Part shown: positions 21,872 to 30,524 of the stretch, piece after piece
How the letters are laid out: each line of letters begins with the position of its first letter
Position numbering within the stretch: position 1 is the stretch's first letter
Assembly: GCA_012964235.1 (NCBI GenBank)
Contig: DTUJ01000199.1
Location: 1-32,889 of the forward strand
DNA length: 32,889 nucleotides
Direction of reading: 5' to 3'
Source of the DNA: Fidelibacterota bacterium
GTDB taxonomy: Bacteria > Fidelibacterota > Marinisomatia > Marinisomatales > UBA8229
Program-made: the position numbers and the translations under genes
Notes under the pieces: generated by a model
What the model was told of the DNA's origin: nothing
Databases searched by the model: none
The model's input: only the letters and a program-made list of their open reading frames with translations

Positions 21872-22943
21872 CCATCAAATCTACGAATTGCTTAAACAAA
21901 TAGCGACTGTCATGGGGACCTGGACTAGATTCCGGATGATACTGAACAGAAAACGCTGGGATATCCTTGCAGCGGATCCCTTCCGACGTATTGTCGTTCA
22001 AGTTTACGTGGGTTGGAATTACATTTTGTGGGAGTGTGTCTATATCAACGGCAAACCCATGGTTTTGGCTGGTAATCTCCACTGTTCCATTCTCAAGATT
22101 TTTTACCGGATGATTAATGCCGCGGTGGCCAAACTTGAGTTTGAATGTTTTTGCTCCTAGTGCAAGCGCTAAAATTTGATGCCCAAGACAAATCCCGAAA
22201 ATGGGCTTTTTCCCCAGCAGTTTTTTAACCGCTTCAATTCCATAGCTTACTGCTGAAGGATCACCCGGACCGTTTGAGAGAAATATACCATCGGGATTGA
22301 AGTCCAAAATTTTTTCGGCCGTAGTTTGTGCCGGGAAAACAGTCACATCACAGCCATGACTTTCAAGCTGGCGCAGTATATTATACTTAATACCGTAGTC
22401 AATGGCAGCCACTTTAAATTTTGTTTCGCTGCCTTTAGACCAACCATAGCACTTTGCAGTGGTAACTTCTTTCGCCAGGTCCAGTCCACTCATATTTGGA
22501 GCTTTGGTTAATCGCTTTTTCAGTGAATCTAAATCAATATCAGCTGTAGATATGATCCCGTTCATGGCTCCTTGATCACGAATGTGTCGGGTGAGGGCCC
22601 GCGTATCAATACCCTGAATTCCAACTATATTCTGTTCTTTTAGGTAGTTATCTATGCATTGTGTTGATCGCCAGTTGGATGGAATATTTGTGCCTTCTTT
22701 AACCACAAATCCTGCAACCTGAATTTTGTCGGATTCAATATCATCTGGATTCACGCCATAATTTCCAATGTGCGGGGCCGTCATAGTCACAATTTGCCGA
22801 CAGTAGGATGGGTCCGTGAGAATTTCCTGATATCCAGTCATCCCTGTATTGAAACAAACTTCACCAACGGTTTCGCCCCCTGAACCGAAGGATTTACCTG
22901 TAAAAAATCGTCCATCTTCTAATAACAAGATCGCTTTCTCCAC
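21855..22943 (-). CDS. carA: Carbamoyl-phosphate synthase small subunit (glutamine amidotransferase)
   Basis: [60 protein letters not shown]. Overlaps carB. Confidence 0.99.
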   Translation of the reverse strand: MEKAILLLEDGRFFTGKSFGSGGETVGEVCFNTGMTGYQEILTDPSYCRQIVTMTAPHIGNYGVNPDDIESDKIQVAGFVVKEGTNIPSNWRSTQCIDNYLKEQNIVGIQGIDTRALTRHIRDQGAMNGIISTADIDLDSLKKRLTKAPNMSGLDLAKEVTTAKCYGWSKGSETKFKVAAIDYGIKYNILRQLESHGCDVTVFPAQTTAEKILDFNPDGIFLSNGPGDPSAVSYGIEAVKKLLGKKPIFGICLGHQILALALGAKTFKLKFGHRGINHPVKNLENGTVEITSQNHGFAVDIDTLPQNVIPTHVNLNDNTSEGIRCKDIPAFSVQYHPESSPGPHDSRYLFKQFVDLMDAKKN

Positions 22944-23048
22944 TATTTTGTATCTTTCTTATAAATCATAAAAACTGACAAGTATCAAAGATAAAGAGTG
23001 TGTCAGACATATACAAATTTCTTAACTCACTCTTATTAAAAAATATCT

Positions 23049-24605
23049 TCAATTATTTATCAAATTAACAGCCGTCATTTTAGGAGGTATATCCAAACCC
23101 AGCAAATACAATAGAGAAGGACCAATGTCCGAAAGCTTTCCTCTTTTTACCATTGATTTTCCCGGAGAATCCTTAGCAATATAAATACATTCTACAGGTA
23201 CGGTGGAATGACTTGTTTGGGCTTGCCCGGTATCATAATTAATCATTTGATCGCAATTTCCATGGTCAGCTGTAATAAGTATTTGTCCATTTAACTCTAA
23301 AACACAGTCAACAATTTTTCCAGCACATTCATCCAAAATCTCCACTGCTTTGACTGCAGAATCAAAGTTCCCTGTGTGACCAACCATATCCCCATTCGCA
23401 AAATTAACTAAAATGAATTGATAAGGATTTGACTGAGTCAACTCCATAAACTTATCTACAATATTGTATGCTTCCATTTCCGGATGGTCTGCGAACGTAG
23501 CCGGGTCAAATCTACTGGGAACTTCCACCTGATCTTCATTTGAAAACGGTGTCGTAGATTTTCCATTGAAAAAACTGGTTACGTGACGAAATTTTTGAGT
23601 TTCTGCCAAGCGAAGTTGACGAAAACCAGCTTCAGAAACAATCTGCCCTACTAACTCATCTAACTGTACATGTCCATCATTAAAACTGCCAAGAATATAA
23701 GGTTTAAATTCATCATAATAACGGGTAAGACCAGCAAAACATACATCTGGAATCCTCGGCAACGCCCCGGGATATTCTGTGTCTGTGAAAGCCCTGGAAA
23801 GTTGAATTGCCCGATCCTGACGGTAGTTTGTATGGAGAATGCTGTCTCCATCCTCAACGCCGGAATAACCGTTTGCCACATGAGGCAGGATATATTCATC
23901 AAACATGCCTACCCCTGATGGTGTTTTATCATGTTCATATGATTCCTTAATTACAAATTCCGGGTCAGCTGTTTGAATCCCCAGACCCTCCACAATACAA
24001 CGAAATGCCTGATCTGTCAGCTTCCAGTTTCTTGCACGATCCATACCATAATACCGTCCCATAAACGTGCCTATTTCACACCCCCCAGCTGTCTCCATTT
24101 CCCTGCGAAGGGCAGTAAAGTACCCTAAAGTACTCCAGGGCGGAGTGTCTCTGCCATCCAAAAAAGGGTGGATGATGATTTTTCCCTCTGGATATTCACT
24201 TCTGGCACGGTGCATGAATTTGAAGAGATGATCCTGATGAGAATGAACGCCTTCATCCTGAAGCAGGCCCAGAAAATGGAGTTGGGACTGGTTGGATCTC
24301 CAGTTTTCTATGAGATGGTTCCACACAGGAGATTTAAACAGGCTGCCATCTACTAACTGACCATTAATCCGCTTCAATTCCTGAATAATGATTCTCCCTG
24401 CACCCATGCTTAGATGTCCAACTTCGCTGGAGCCCTGAAATCCCGGCGGAAGCCCCACCGATTCTCCGGAAGCATCCAATAGTGTCCATGGATATTTTTC
24501 TTTATAGGCATCCAAATTAGGAGTATGAGCTGCCAGAACTGCATTGCCTTTGGGGTTTTCATTATGCCCCACTCCATCAAGAACAATCAGGATTACGGGT
24601 TTCAT
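23049..24605 (-). CDS. gpmI: 2,3-bisphosphoglycerate-independent phosphoglycerate mutase
   Basis: VILIVLDGVGHNENPKGNAV; SSEVGHLSMGAGR; FANGDMVGHTGNFDSAVKAVEILDECAGKIV; TADHGNCDQMINYDTGQAQTSHSTVPV. Confidence 0.98.
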   Translation of the reverse strand: MKPVILIVLDGVGHNENPKGNAVLAAHTPNLDAYKEKYPWTLLDASGESVGLPPGFQGSSEVGHLSMGAGRIIIQELKRINGQLVDGSLFKSPVWNHLIENWRSNQSQLHFLGLLQDEGVHSHQDHLFKFMHRARSEYPEGKIIIHPFLDGRDTPPWSTLGYFTALRREMETAGGCEIGTFMGRYYGMDRARNWKLTDQAFRCIVEGLGIQTADPEFVIKESYEHDKTPSGVGMFDEYILPHVANGYSGVEDGDSILHTNYRQDRAIQLSRAFTDTEYPGALPRIPDVCFAGLTRYYDEFKPYILGSFNDGHVQLDELVGQIVSEAGFRQLRLAETQKFRHVTSFFNGKSTTPFSNEDQVEVPSRFDPATFADHPEMEAYNIVDKFMELTQSNPYQFILVNFANGDMVGHTGNFDSAVKAVEILDECAGKIVDCVLELNGQILITADHGNCDQMINYDTGQAQTSHSTVPVECIYIAKDSPGKSMVKRGKLSDIGPSLLYLLGLDIPPKMTAVNLINN

Positions 24606-24722
24606 GGACAGTTTCTATGCCACACACTCATTTTGGAATTCTACCTGTTTACAAAAAAACAGCATGGATAAAGTTCCGACAGAACCCGAGTGTGTAAAAA
24701 GAATAAATTTCAAAATATCTTG

Positions 24723-24773
24723 ATTTTAATATAGAAAACTATTAAAATACTTACGACTAACTTACGAGTATTT
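24723..24773 (+). promoter_or_regulatory. Repeat-dense lexA upstream region, candidate LexA/other operator(s)
   Basis: Perfect 9-bp inverted repeat ATTTTAATA-N8-TATTAAAAT (24723..24748); AAATACT-N15-AGTATTT (24745..24773); 8-bp direct repeat ACTTACGA at 24749 and 24760 (11-bp period). Confidence 0.5.
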
Positions 24774-24774
24774 A

Positions 24775-25380
24775 GTGCAAAAGCCCTTATCTACAAAACA
24801 GCAGCAATTTTTGGACCTTATTCAGCGGCACGCTCTCACATACGGCCAATCGCCTTCTTATGCAGAAATCATGAGTGCCCTGAGGTTTACTTCTTTGGGA
24901 ACGGTGAACTGGTATGTTAAAACACTAATAAAAAACGGTCATTTAAACCGTACAGGCGGCCCAAACAGCAAGCGGGCGTTAACCCTTGCAGAAAAACATC
25001 CTGCGCCTGCCCGGTTGCCACTCCTGGGATTTATTGCCGCCGGCACTCCCATTGAAGCCTTGGAAAATGCGGAATCTGTAGAAGTACCAGCTCCTCTGGT
25101 TCATCCGGACAATTTCGTCCTGAAAATTAAGGGTGACTCTATGATCGATGACCATATTGAAGACGGAGACTATATTATTGTACGCAAAACTCAATCAGCA
25201 GAACCGGGGCAGGCCATTGTTGCGCTGGTCAATGGAGAAGCCACGTTGAAACGCTATTATCCTCAAAATCACAAAATAGAACTCCACCCGCGTAATCCAG
25301 ACTACCCCATCATCCATATAAATGAAACAGATGATTTTCAAATCAATGGCATAGTATTGTACTCTTTTCGGGAATATTAA
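24775..25380 (+). CDS. lexA: LexA repressor (S24 peptidase-type)
   Basis: GTG start; N-terminal winged HTH; cleavage-site region LPLLGFIAAGTPIEA; catalytic Ser in LKIKGDSMIDDHIEDGDYIIV; Lys in GEATLKRYY. Confidence 0.95.
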   Translation: MQKPLSTKQQQFLDLIQRHALTYGQSPSYAEIMSALRFTSLGTVNWYVKTLIKNGHLNRTGGPNSKRALTLAEKHPAPARLPLLGFIAAGTPIEALENAESVEVPAPLVHPDNFVLKIKGDSMIDDHIEDGDYIIVRKTQSAEPGQAIVALVNGEATLKRYYPQNHKIELHPRNPDYPIIHINETDDFQINGIVLYSFREY

Positions 25381-26126
25381 TGACCAACCAAAAAAATACT
25401 AATTCGAAATACAAAACAATGAACCAATTGTTTTATTCCCATAAAATTTATGATGATAAAATCCTGCTGCCAGAAGACGAAGCTCATCACTGTTTAAGAG
25501 TGCTGAGAAAACAATCCGGCGATACAATTAGGGTGGTGGATGGAAAGGGAAACTACTATAAAGCTCTCATCGAAACGGAAGATCTACATGACTGTCAGCT
25601 AAAAATCATAGACTGTAGGGAAAAATTCGGGTATAAAAATCATTATATTCATATTGCCATGGCCCCTCCGAAGAACCACAGCCGGGTGGAATGGTTTGTA
25701 GAAAAAGCAGTAGAAATTGGTGTCCAGGAAATCAGTTTTATCCTTACTGAAAACTCCGAACGGAAAAATATCAAGACCAGACGAATACAAAAAAGAGCGG
25801 TTTCCTCTATGAAACAGTCACTAAAAGCCTATCTACCCGCGATTAACGAGATGGTTTCCATGATAGATTTTTTAACCAATTGTACGAATAAAGAAAGGTA
25901 TATCGGACATTTGAACAGTACAAACAATAATCTCCTTTTTCATGAAGCAATTCCAAAAAGCAACTATTGTGTATTAATTGGGCCTGAGGGCGGTTATTCA
26001 TCTGATGAGGTAGAAGAAGCTCAAAAATATGAATTTCAATCCATATCACTGGGAGATAGCCGGCTTAGAACTGAGACTGCCGGTATAGCTTCCTGTCATA
26101 TATTAAACATTATAAACGAAGAATGA
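25380..26126 (+). CDS. rsmE: 16S rRNA (uracil1498-N3)-methyltransferase RsmE; translation may start at the internal MNQLFY
   Basis: EDEAHHCLRVLRKQSGD; MAPPKNHSRVEWFVEKAVEIGVQEISFILTENSER; LIGPEGGYSSDEVEEAQ; SLGDSRLRTETAGIAS. TAATG overlap with lexA. Confidence 0.95.
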   Translation: MTNQKNTNSKYKTMNQLFYSHKIYDDKILLPEDEAHHCLRVLRKQSGDTIRVVDGKGNYYKALIETEDLHDCQLKIIDCREKFGYKNHYIHIAMAPPKNHSRVEWFVEKAVEIGVQEISFILTENSERKNIKTRRIQKRAVSSMKQSLKAYLPAINEMVSMIDFLTNCTNKERYIGHLNSTNNNLLFHEAIPKSNYCVLIGPEGGYSSDEVEEAQKYEFQSISLGDSRLRTETAGIASCHILNIINEE

Positions 26127-26194
26127 ACGTCCGTTTTTCCTGACACAAACAACGGATGAAAGCCAATAATTAGATATCCTCACTTCACACTTTT

Positions 26195-27391
26195 ATGGCT
26201 AACACTGCGCCCCGGTCTGTCTTTCATATCCGAATGGAAGATTTTGAACTCCAAGCAGAACGGATTTTGGATGCTTCTCTACGTACCCGCCCCATAGCAA
26301 TCATTTCCTCCCATCATCAGAATGGAACCATAATTTCTCTTTCCAGCGAAGCCCGGGAAGAAGGTTTATGCAGGGGAATGACAGTATCTCTGGCCCGGCG
26401 TATGAACCACAGTGCCCTGCTTCTCCCCTATAACCACTCACTCTATGCCCGGCTCAATAATTACCTTTATACAACCGTTTCCACCTTCACTCCTGTCGTA
26501 GAACCAGCCGGATTAGGAAAATTCTACACAGATATGACTGGCGTGAACCATCTCTATAAAAGCCCGGAGCAGGCCGGGTCCGTGATTGCACAGTCTATTC
26601 AGGACAAATCCAGCCTTTCCTGCACCATTGGAATCAGTTCCAACAAGCTGGTTAGTCATATTTCTACCACTGTAATGCCGGAAAAAATCCACCAAATTTC
26701 CCACGGAGAAGAAGAAGGGTTTCTCTCTCCCCTGAATTCTTTCGTATTACCAACAACATCTAAACCCTCAGTAAAAAAAATTATCCGGTTCTTATATCTA
26801 AACCAGGTGTTTCATATTCAACAGGTTATAGATCATGTTGAAACATCAAAGGTTTTGTTCGGTATCAATCATCGAAAACTGGTCCAGGAATCCCGGGGGC
26901 AAGACACTTCCGTCGTCTGTCCGCCCAAGCAACAGGGTCATCTTCTCAAGCAGGCGGTCCTTTCCATAGATACCAATGATGAATTACTTCTCCGGGCGAC
27001 CGTAAAACATTTAGCGGAACAAATCGCTTATCAATTAAGACAACGACGACAGATTGCCCGAAAGGTAACAGTAGAAATCTACTACACTGATGGATTTAGA
27101 AACGCCCGATCTGGAAAATTTCAAACTAACGATGACTACTCAGTGTACCAGGTATGCTTAAATTTATTTGAACAATGTAATCGTCGGCGAAACCGTATCA
27201 GATCTATCCTGATAGACACAACTCACTTTATACCCTTCAATTTGCAAATGGATATTTTTATCACATCCAATACTAAAAATCAGATTTTATCCTGCGCCCT
27301 GGATCACATCCGGACCAAACATGGGTTTTTCAGTATACAGCCTGCTATTGCCATAACACAACAATTGCAAAAGTATAAAAGTCCCCTGTAG
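26195..27391 (+). CDS. Y-family DNA polymerase-like protein lacking catalytic acidic residues (ImuB-like)
   Basis: VFHIRMEDFELQAERILDASLRTRPIAII aligns with the DinB/ImuB N-terminus; VVEPAGLGKFYTDMTG aligns with the VEPxSxDExxxDxTG region; little-finger-like C-terminal half ending QMDIF. Confidence 0.8.
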   Translation: MANTAPRSVFHIRMEDFELQAERILDASLRTRPIAIISSHHQNGTIISLSSEAREEGLCRGMTVSLARRMNHSALLLPYNHSLYARLNNYLYTTVSTFTPVVEPAGLGKFYTDMTGVNHLYKSPEQAGSVIAQSIQDKSSLSCTIGISSNKLVSHISTTVMPEKIHQISHGEEEGFLSPLNSFVLPTTSKPSVKKIIRFLYLNQVFHIQQVIDHVETSKVLFGINHRKLVQESRGQDTSVVCPPKQQGHLLKQAVLSIDTNDELLLRATVKHLAEQIAYQLRQRRQIARKVTVEIYYTDGFRNARSGKFQTNDDYSVYQVCLNLFEQCNRRRNRIRSILIDTTHFIPFNLQMDIFITSNTKNQILSCALDHIRTKHGFFSIQPAIAITQQLQKYKSPL

Positions 27392-27476
27392 TCATCATAG
27401 TGGACCAATATGGTTATGGGACAAAATATAAATTGTAATTAAAACTCAAGCTTAGGGACTATGATCTTTTTTGCCC

Positions 27477-27498
27477 TATGTAATTACAGGATTACATA
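27477..27498 (+). promoter_or_regulatory. Perfect inverted repeat just upstream of dnaE2, candidate operator
   Basis: TATGTAAT-TACAGG-ATTACATA (8-bp arms, 6-nt spacer), 13 nt before the GTG start. Followed by a direct repeat ACATAACT-AC-ACATAACT. Confidence 0.45.
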
Positions 27499-27511
27499 AC
27501 TACACATAACT

Positions 27512-30511
27512 GTGTTTGCCCATCTCAACGTTCACTCCAATTTCTCACCTATGCGCGGCCTGACGCCCCAAAGAATTTTTATTGCTCAATCCAAAAAGAT
27601 GGGCATGACCCACCTGGCACTTACAGAAACAAATGGTCTGTGGGGATTTATTCGCTTTGTCCAACACGCCCGGGATGCTGACATCCTTCCTGTTGCAGGA
27701 GCAAATATCCTGACTTTACAAGATGATGTAATTGTTTTAGCAGAAAACCAAACGGGATATGAAAATCTCTGCCGGGTACTTTCAAATGTTCATGATGATG
27801 AAACCCTGCCCTTTGCAGAGATTCTCAAACAAAACCTTTCCGGATTGTTTATCCTTTCTCACCAGAAAAACACACTGAAACAACTGATACGGTTTGTGCC
27901 CAATTCCCACCTGTTTGTGGAACTCCGCCCCGGCATAGCTGAATCCCAAGCTCACAAGCTTAGCAAAGCCTTCAATCTGGAAATTGTTGCAACCGGCGAT
28001 GTGTATTTTCTCCAGCCAGAAGATTGGCAGGCTCATCGCATCCTGCGGGCAATAGAAAAAAACACTACCTTATCACAGCTAGACCCCGCTTATGTTAAAA
28101 ATCAAAATCGCTGGTTTCGATCTGAAAAGGATATGGTCCGGCTCTTTCCAAACAGTCTGGATGCTCTAAATAATAGTCAGTACTTAGCGGAACGGTGCAA
28201 AACAGACTGGTCTTTTATCAATACCATTTTCCCAGACCTTTCCTTGCAAAAGACAAACAGGGCAGATCGAAAACTTCGCTCATTAGTATATCGGGGAGCC
28301 CAAATACGGTACGGAAACATAACCCAATCCATAAATGACAGAATTGAATATGAATTGGAACTGATCACCCAAAAAGGATTTTCCCCTTATTTTCTTGTAG
28401 TCCAGGATATTGTTTGTCAAACAAAAACCACCATCGGGAGGGGATCAGCCGCTGCATCCGTGGTGAGCTATTGCCTATTTATCACTCAGGTTGACCCTGT
28501 CCGCTACAATCTGCAATTTGAACGCTTCATTCATCCGGAGCGGGTGGACATGCCGGATATTGATATTGATTTCCCCTGGGATGAGCGGGATGACATTATT
28601 GCTTATGTGTTCAAAAAATATGGACTCCATCGCACCGCCATGGTATCCAGCCAGGTCTTTCTTCAGCCCCGCTCCGCGGTGCGTGAGGTGGCTAAGGTGT
28701 ATGGGCTGTCTAATGAAGAGATCAAAACTGTCACCAAACGCATCGGCTGGCACAGTCGTCAATCTAACTTACTTACATGGATAAAAAATGACAATCATTT
28801 TAAAAATTTAAATATGGACAGCACTCTCGAGAAAATAATTAAACTATCAGAAAAAATAATAGGAACTTTCCGCACATCTTCAGTGCACCCTGGCGGTATG
28901 GTGATTGTTCCTGATGAAATCCGAAAGTATGTGCCGGTGCTTAGGGCCACAAAGGGAGTACAAATCCTGGAATGGGAAAAAGACCAGACAGAGGATTCGG
29001 GACTCTTGAAAATTGATCTTTTGGGAAACCGATCGCTGGCTGTAGTTCGAGATACTTTAGAGCAAATCGGGGTGTACCGAAGTGAATATGTAAATTACCA
29101 CGACATCCCTCCGGTGGGCGACCCAAAAACGGAAGCCCTTATGAAAGCCGGCCGTACTATGGGGGTTTTCTATATTGAGAGTCCAGCCACCCGGCAGCTT
29201 TTAGCAAAAGCTGGCCGGGTTGATTTTGAACATGTTGTGATTTATTCCTCTATCATTCGGCCGGCGGCAAACCGCTTTACCAACCTCATGCTGGAACGCA
29301 TTCATGGCAAGCCCTGGAAATTGCCTCACCCTGATTTGGAATTTCTCAATGAGAGCTATGGAATCATGGTCTACGAAGAACAGGTATCCATGGCGGCGCG
29401 GAACCTGGCGGGCTTTGGCTACGCTGAATCAGATTACATCCGTAAAGTTATCTCTAGACCATCCTTGAAACATTTGGTACCCGCTTGGCAGAAAAAATTT
29501 ATCAGCGGCATGCTGAAACGGGGTTACGATAAAAAACTGACACTGAATATATGGGATATGGTGCAGTCATTTTCCGGTTATTCTTTCTGCAAACCACATT
29601 CCGCCTCTTATGCCATGCTTTCCTTTACCTGTGCCTATCTAAAGGCTCACTTTCCGGCAGAGTTCCTGGCGGCGGTGATTTCCAATGAAGGCGGCTTTTA
29701 CTCTTCCTATGCCTATCTAAGCGAGGCCCGGAGGTGGGGGGTTATTATCCTGCCGCCGAATATCAACCGCAGCTTTAGGAAATACCGAGGAAATAAAAAC
29801 TCCATCCGTATGGGTTTCATGGCTATTCGCAATCTTAAGGAAAAAGCTATTCTTCATATTCTAGATGCGCGTAAAAGCGGTGACTTTACCTCACTGGCAG
29901 ATTTTTTCATGCGCACCGATTTAAACCTAGCAGACGCAATGTCCCTCACTAACGCAGGCTGTTTTACCAAACTAGAGCTGGGGCTCACCCATCAACAGAT
30001 CGCCTTTAAAATTGCCTGCCATTATCTTCGGGGCGGTGAAGGAGAAAATATATTACCATCCTTTTGCAATGGTGTGCTCTCTCATCATGAAAAAATCAGG
30101 CTGGAGCAAGAAAGCTTTGGTTTCCCGGTGTCAGAACATCCACTCACGCCCTGGTTGCCACTCTTTGCAGGGAAAATTAAGAAAGCAAAAGATATTTCCA
30201 GGTACGTAGGTAAAACCATTCGGCTGGCAGGGGTCCTCATCGCCACCAAGGTCGCTTCCACCCAGAAACGGGAATCCATGGAGTTCCTAACTTTGGAAGA
30301 TGAGACGGATATTTATGAATGTGTACTATTTCCGAAAGTATTTCAGGAATTCGGTGATATATTGCACTGGGAAACTCTATTTATCATCAGTGGCACGGTG
30401 GAAGAGTCTTTTGGGGTTTATAGTGTTACGATTGAGAAAATGGCCAGCCTGCAGCAATGGGTTCGCCATTTAAACCGTAAGAGCATTTTTTGGGCTTTTG
30501 CTCAACGATAG
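27512..30511 (+). CDS. dnaE2: DNA polymerase III alpha-type polymerase, DnaE2/ImuC-like (error-prone type)
   Basis: 999 aa, GTG start; MFAHLNVHSNFSPMRGL; GRGSAAASVVSYCL; PDIDIDFPWDERD; KIDLLGNRSLAVV; C-terminal OB-fold-like region. It follows an ImuB-like gene. Confidence 0.88.
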   Translation: MFAHLNVHSNFSPMRGLTPQRIFIAQSKKMGMTHLALTETNGLWGFIRFVQHARDADILPVAGANILTLQDDVIVLAENQTGYENLCRVLSNVHDDETLPFAEILKQNLSGLFILSHQKNTLKQLIRFVPNSHLFVELRPGIAESQAHKLSKAFNLEIVATGDVYFLQPEDWQAHRILRAIEKNTTLSQLDPAYVKNQNRWFRSEKDMVRLFPNSLDALNNSQYLAERCKTDWSFINTIFPDLSLQKTNRADRKLRSLVYRGAQIRYGNITQSINDRIEYELELITQKGFSPYFLVVQDIVCQTKTTIGRGSAAASVVSYCLFITQVDPVRYNLQFERFIHPERVDMPDIDIDFPWDERDDIIAYVFKKYGLHRTAMVSSQVFLQPRSAVREVAKVYGLSNEEIKTVTKRIGWHSRQSNLLTWIKNDNHFKNLNMDSTLEKIIKLSEKIIGTFRTSSVHPGGMVIVPDEIRKYVPVLRATKGVQILEWEKDQTEDSGLLKIDLLGNRSLAVVRDTLEQIGVYRSEYVNYHDIPPVGDPKTEALMKAGRTMGVFYIESPATRQLLAKAGRVDFEHVVIYSSIIRPAANRFTNLMLERIHGKPWKLPHPDLEFLNESYGIMVYEEQVSMAARNLAGFGYAESDYIRKVISRPSLKHLVPAWQKKFISGMLKRGYDKKLTLNIWDMVQSFSGYSFCKPHSASYAMLSFTCAYLKAHFPAEFLAAVISNEGGFYSSYAYLSEARRWGVIILPPNINRSFRKYRGNKNSIRMGFMAIRNLKEKAILHILDARKSGDFTSLADFFMRTDLNLADAMSLTNAGCFTKLELGLTHQQIAFKIACHYLRGGEGENILPSFCNGVLSHHEKIRLEQESFGFPVSEHPLTPWLPLFAGKIKKAKDISRYVGKTIRLAGVLIATKVASTQKRESMEFLTLEDETDIYECVLFPKVFQEFGDILHWETLFIISGTVEESFGVYSVTIEKMASLQQWVRHLNRKSIFWAFAQR

Positions 30512-30524
30512 AAGAAATACCAAC

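Noticed and set aside
26127-26194. Weak inverted repeat TCCGTT...AACGGA after rsmE as a terminator
   Set aside because: The stem is only 6 bp, the loop is long and there is no following T-tract.
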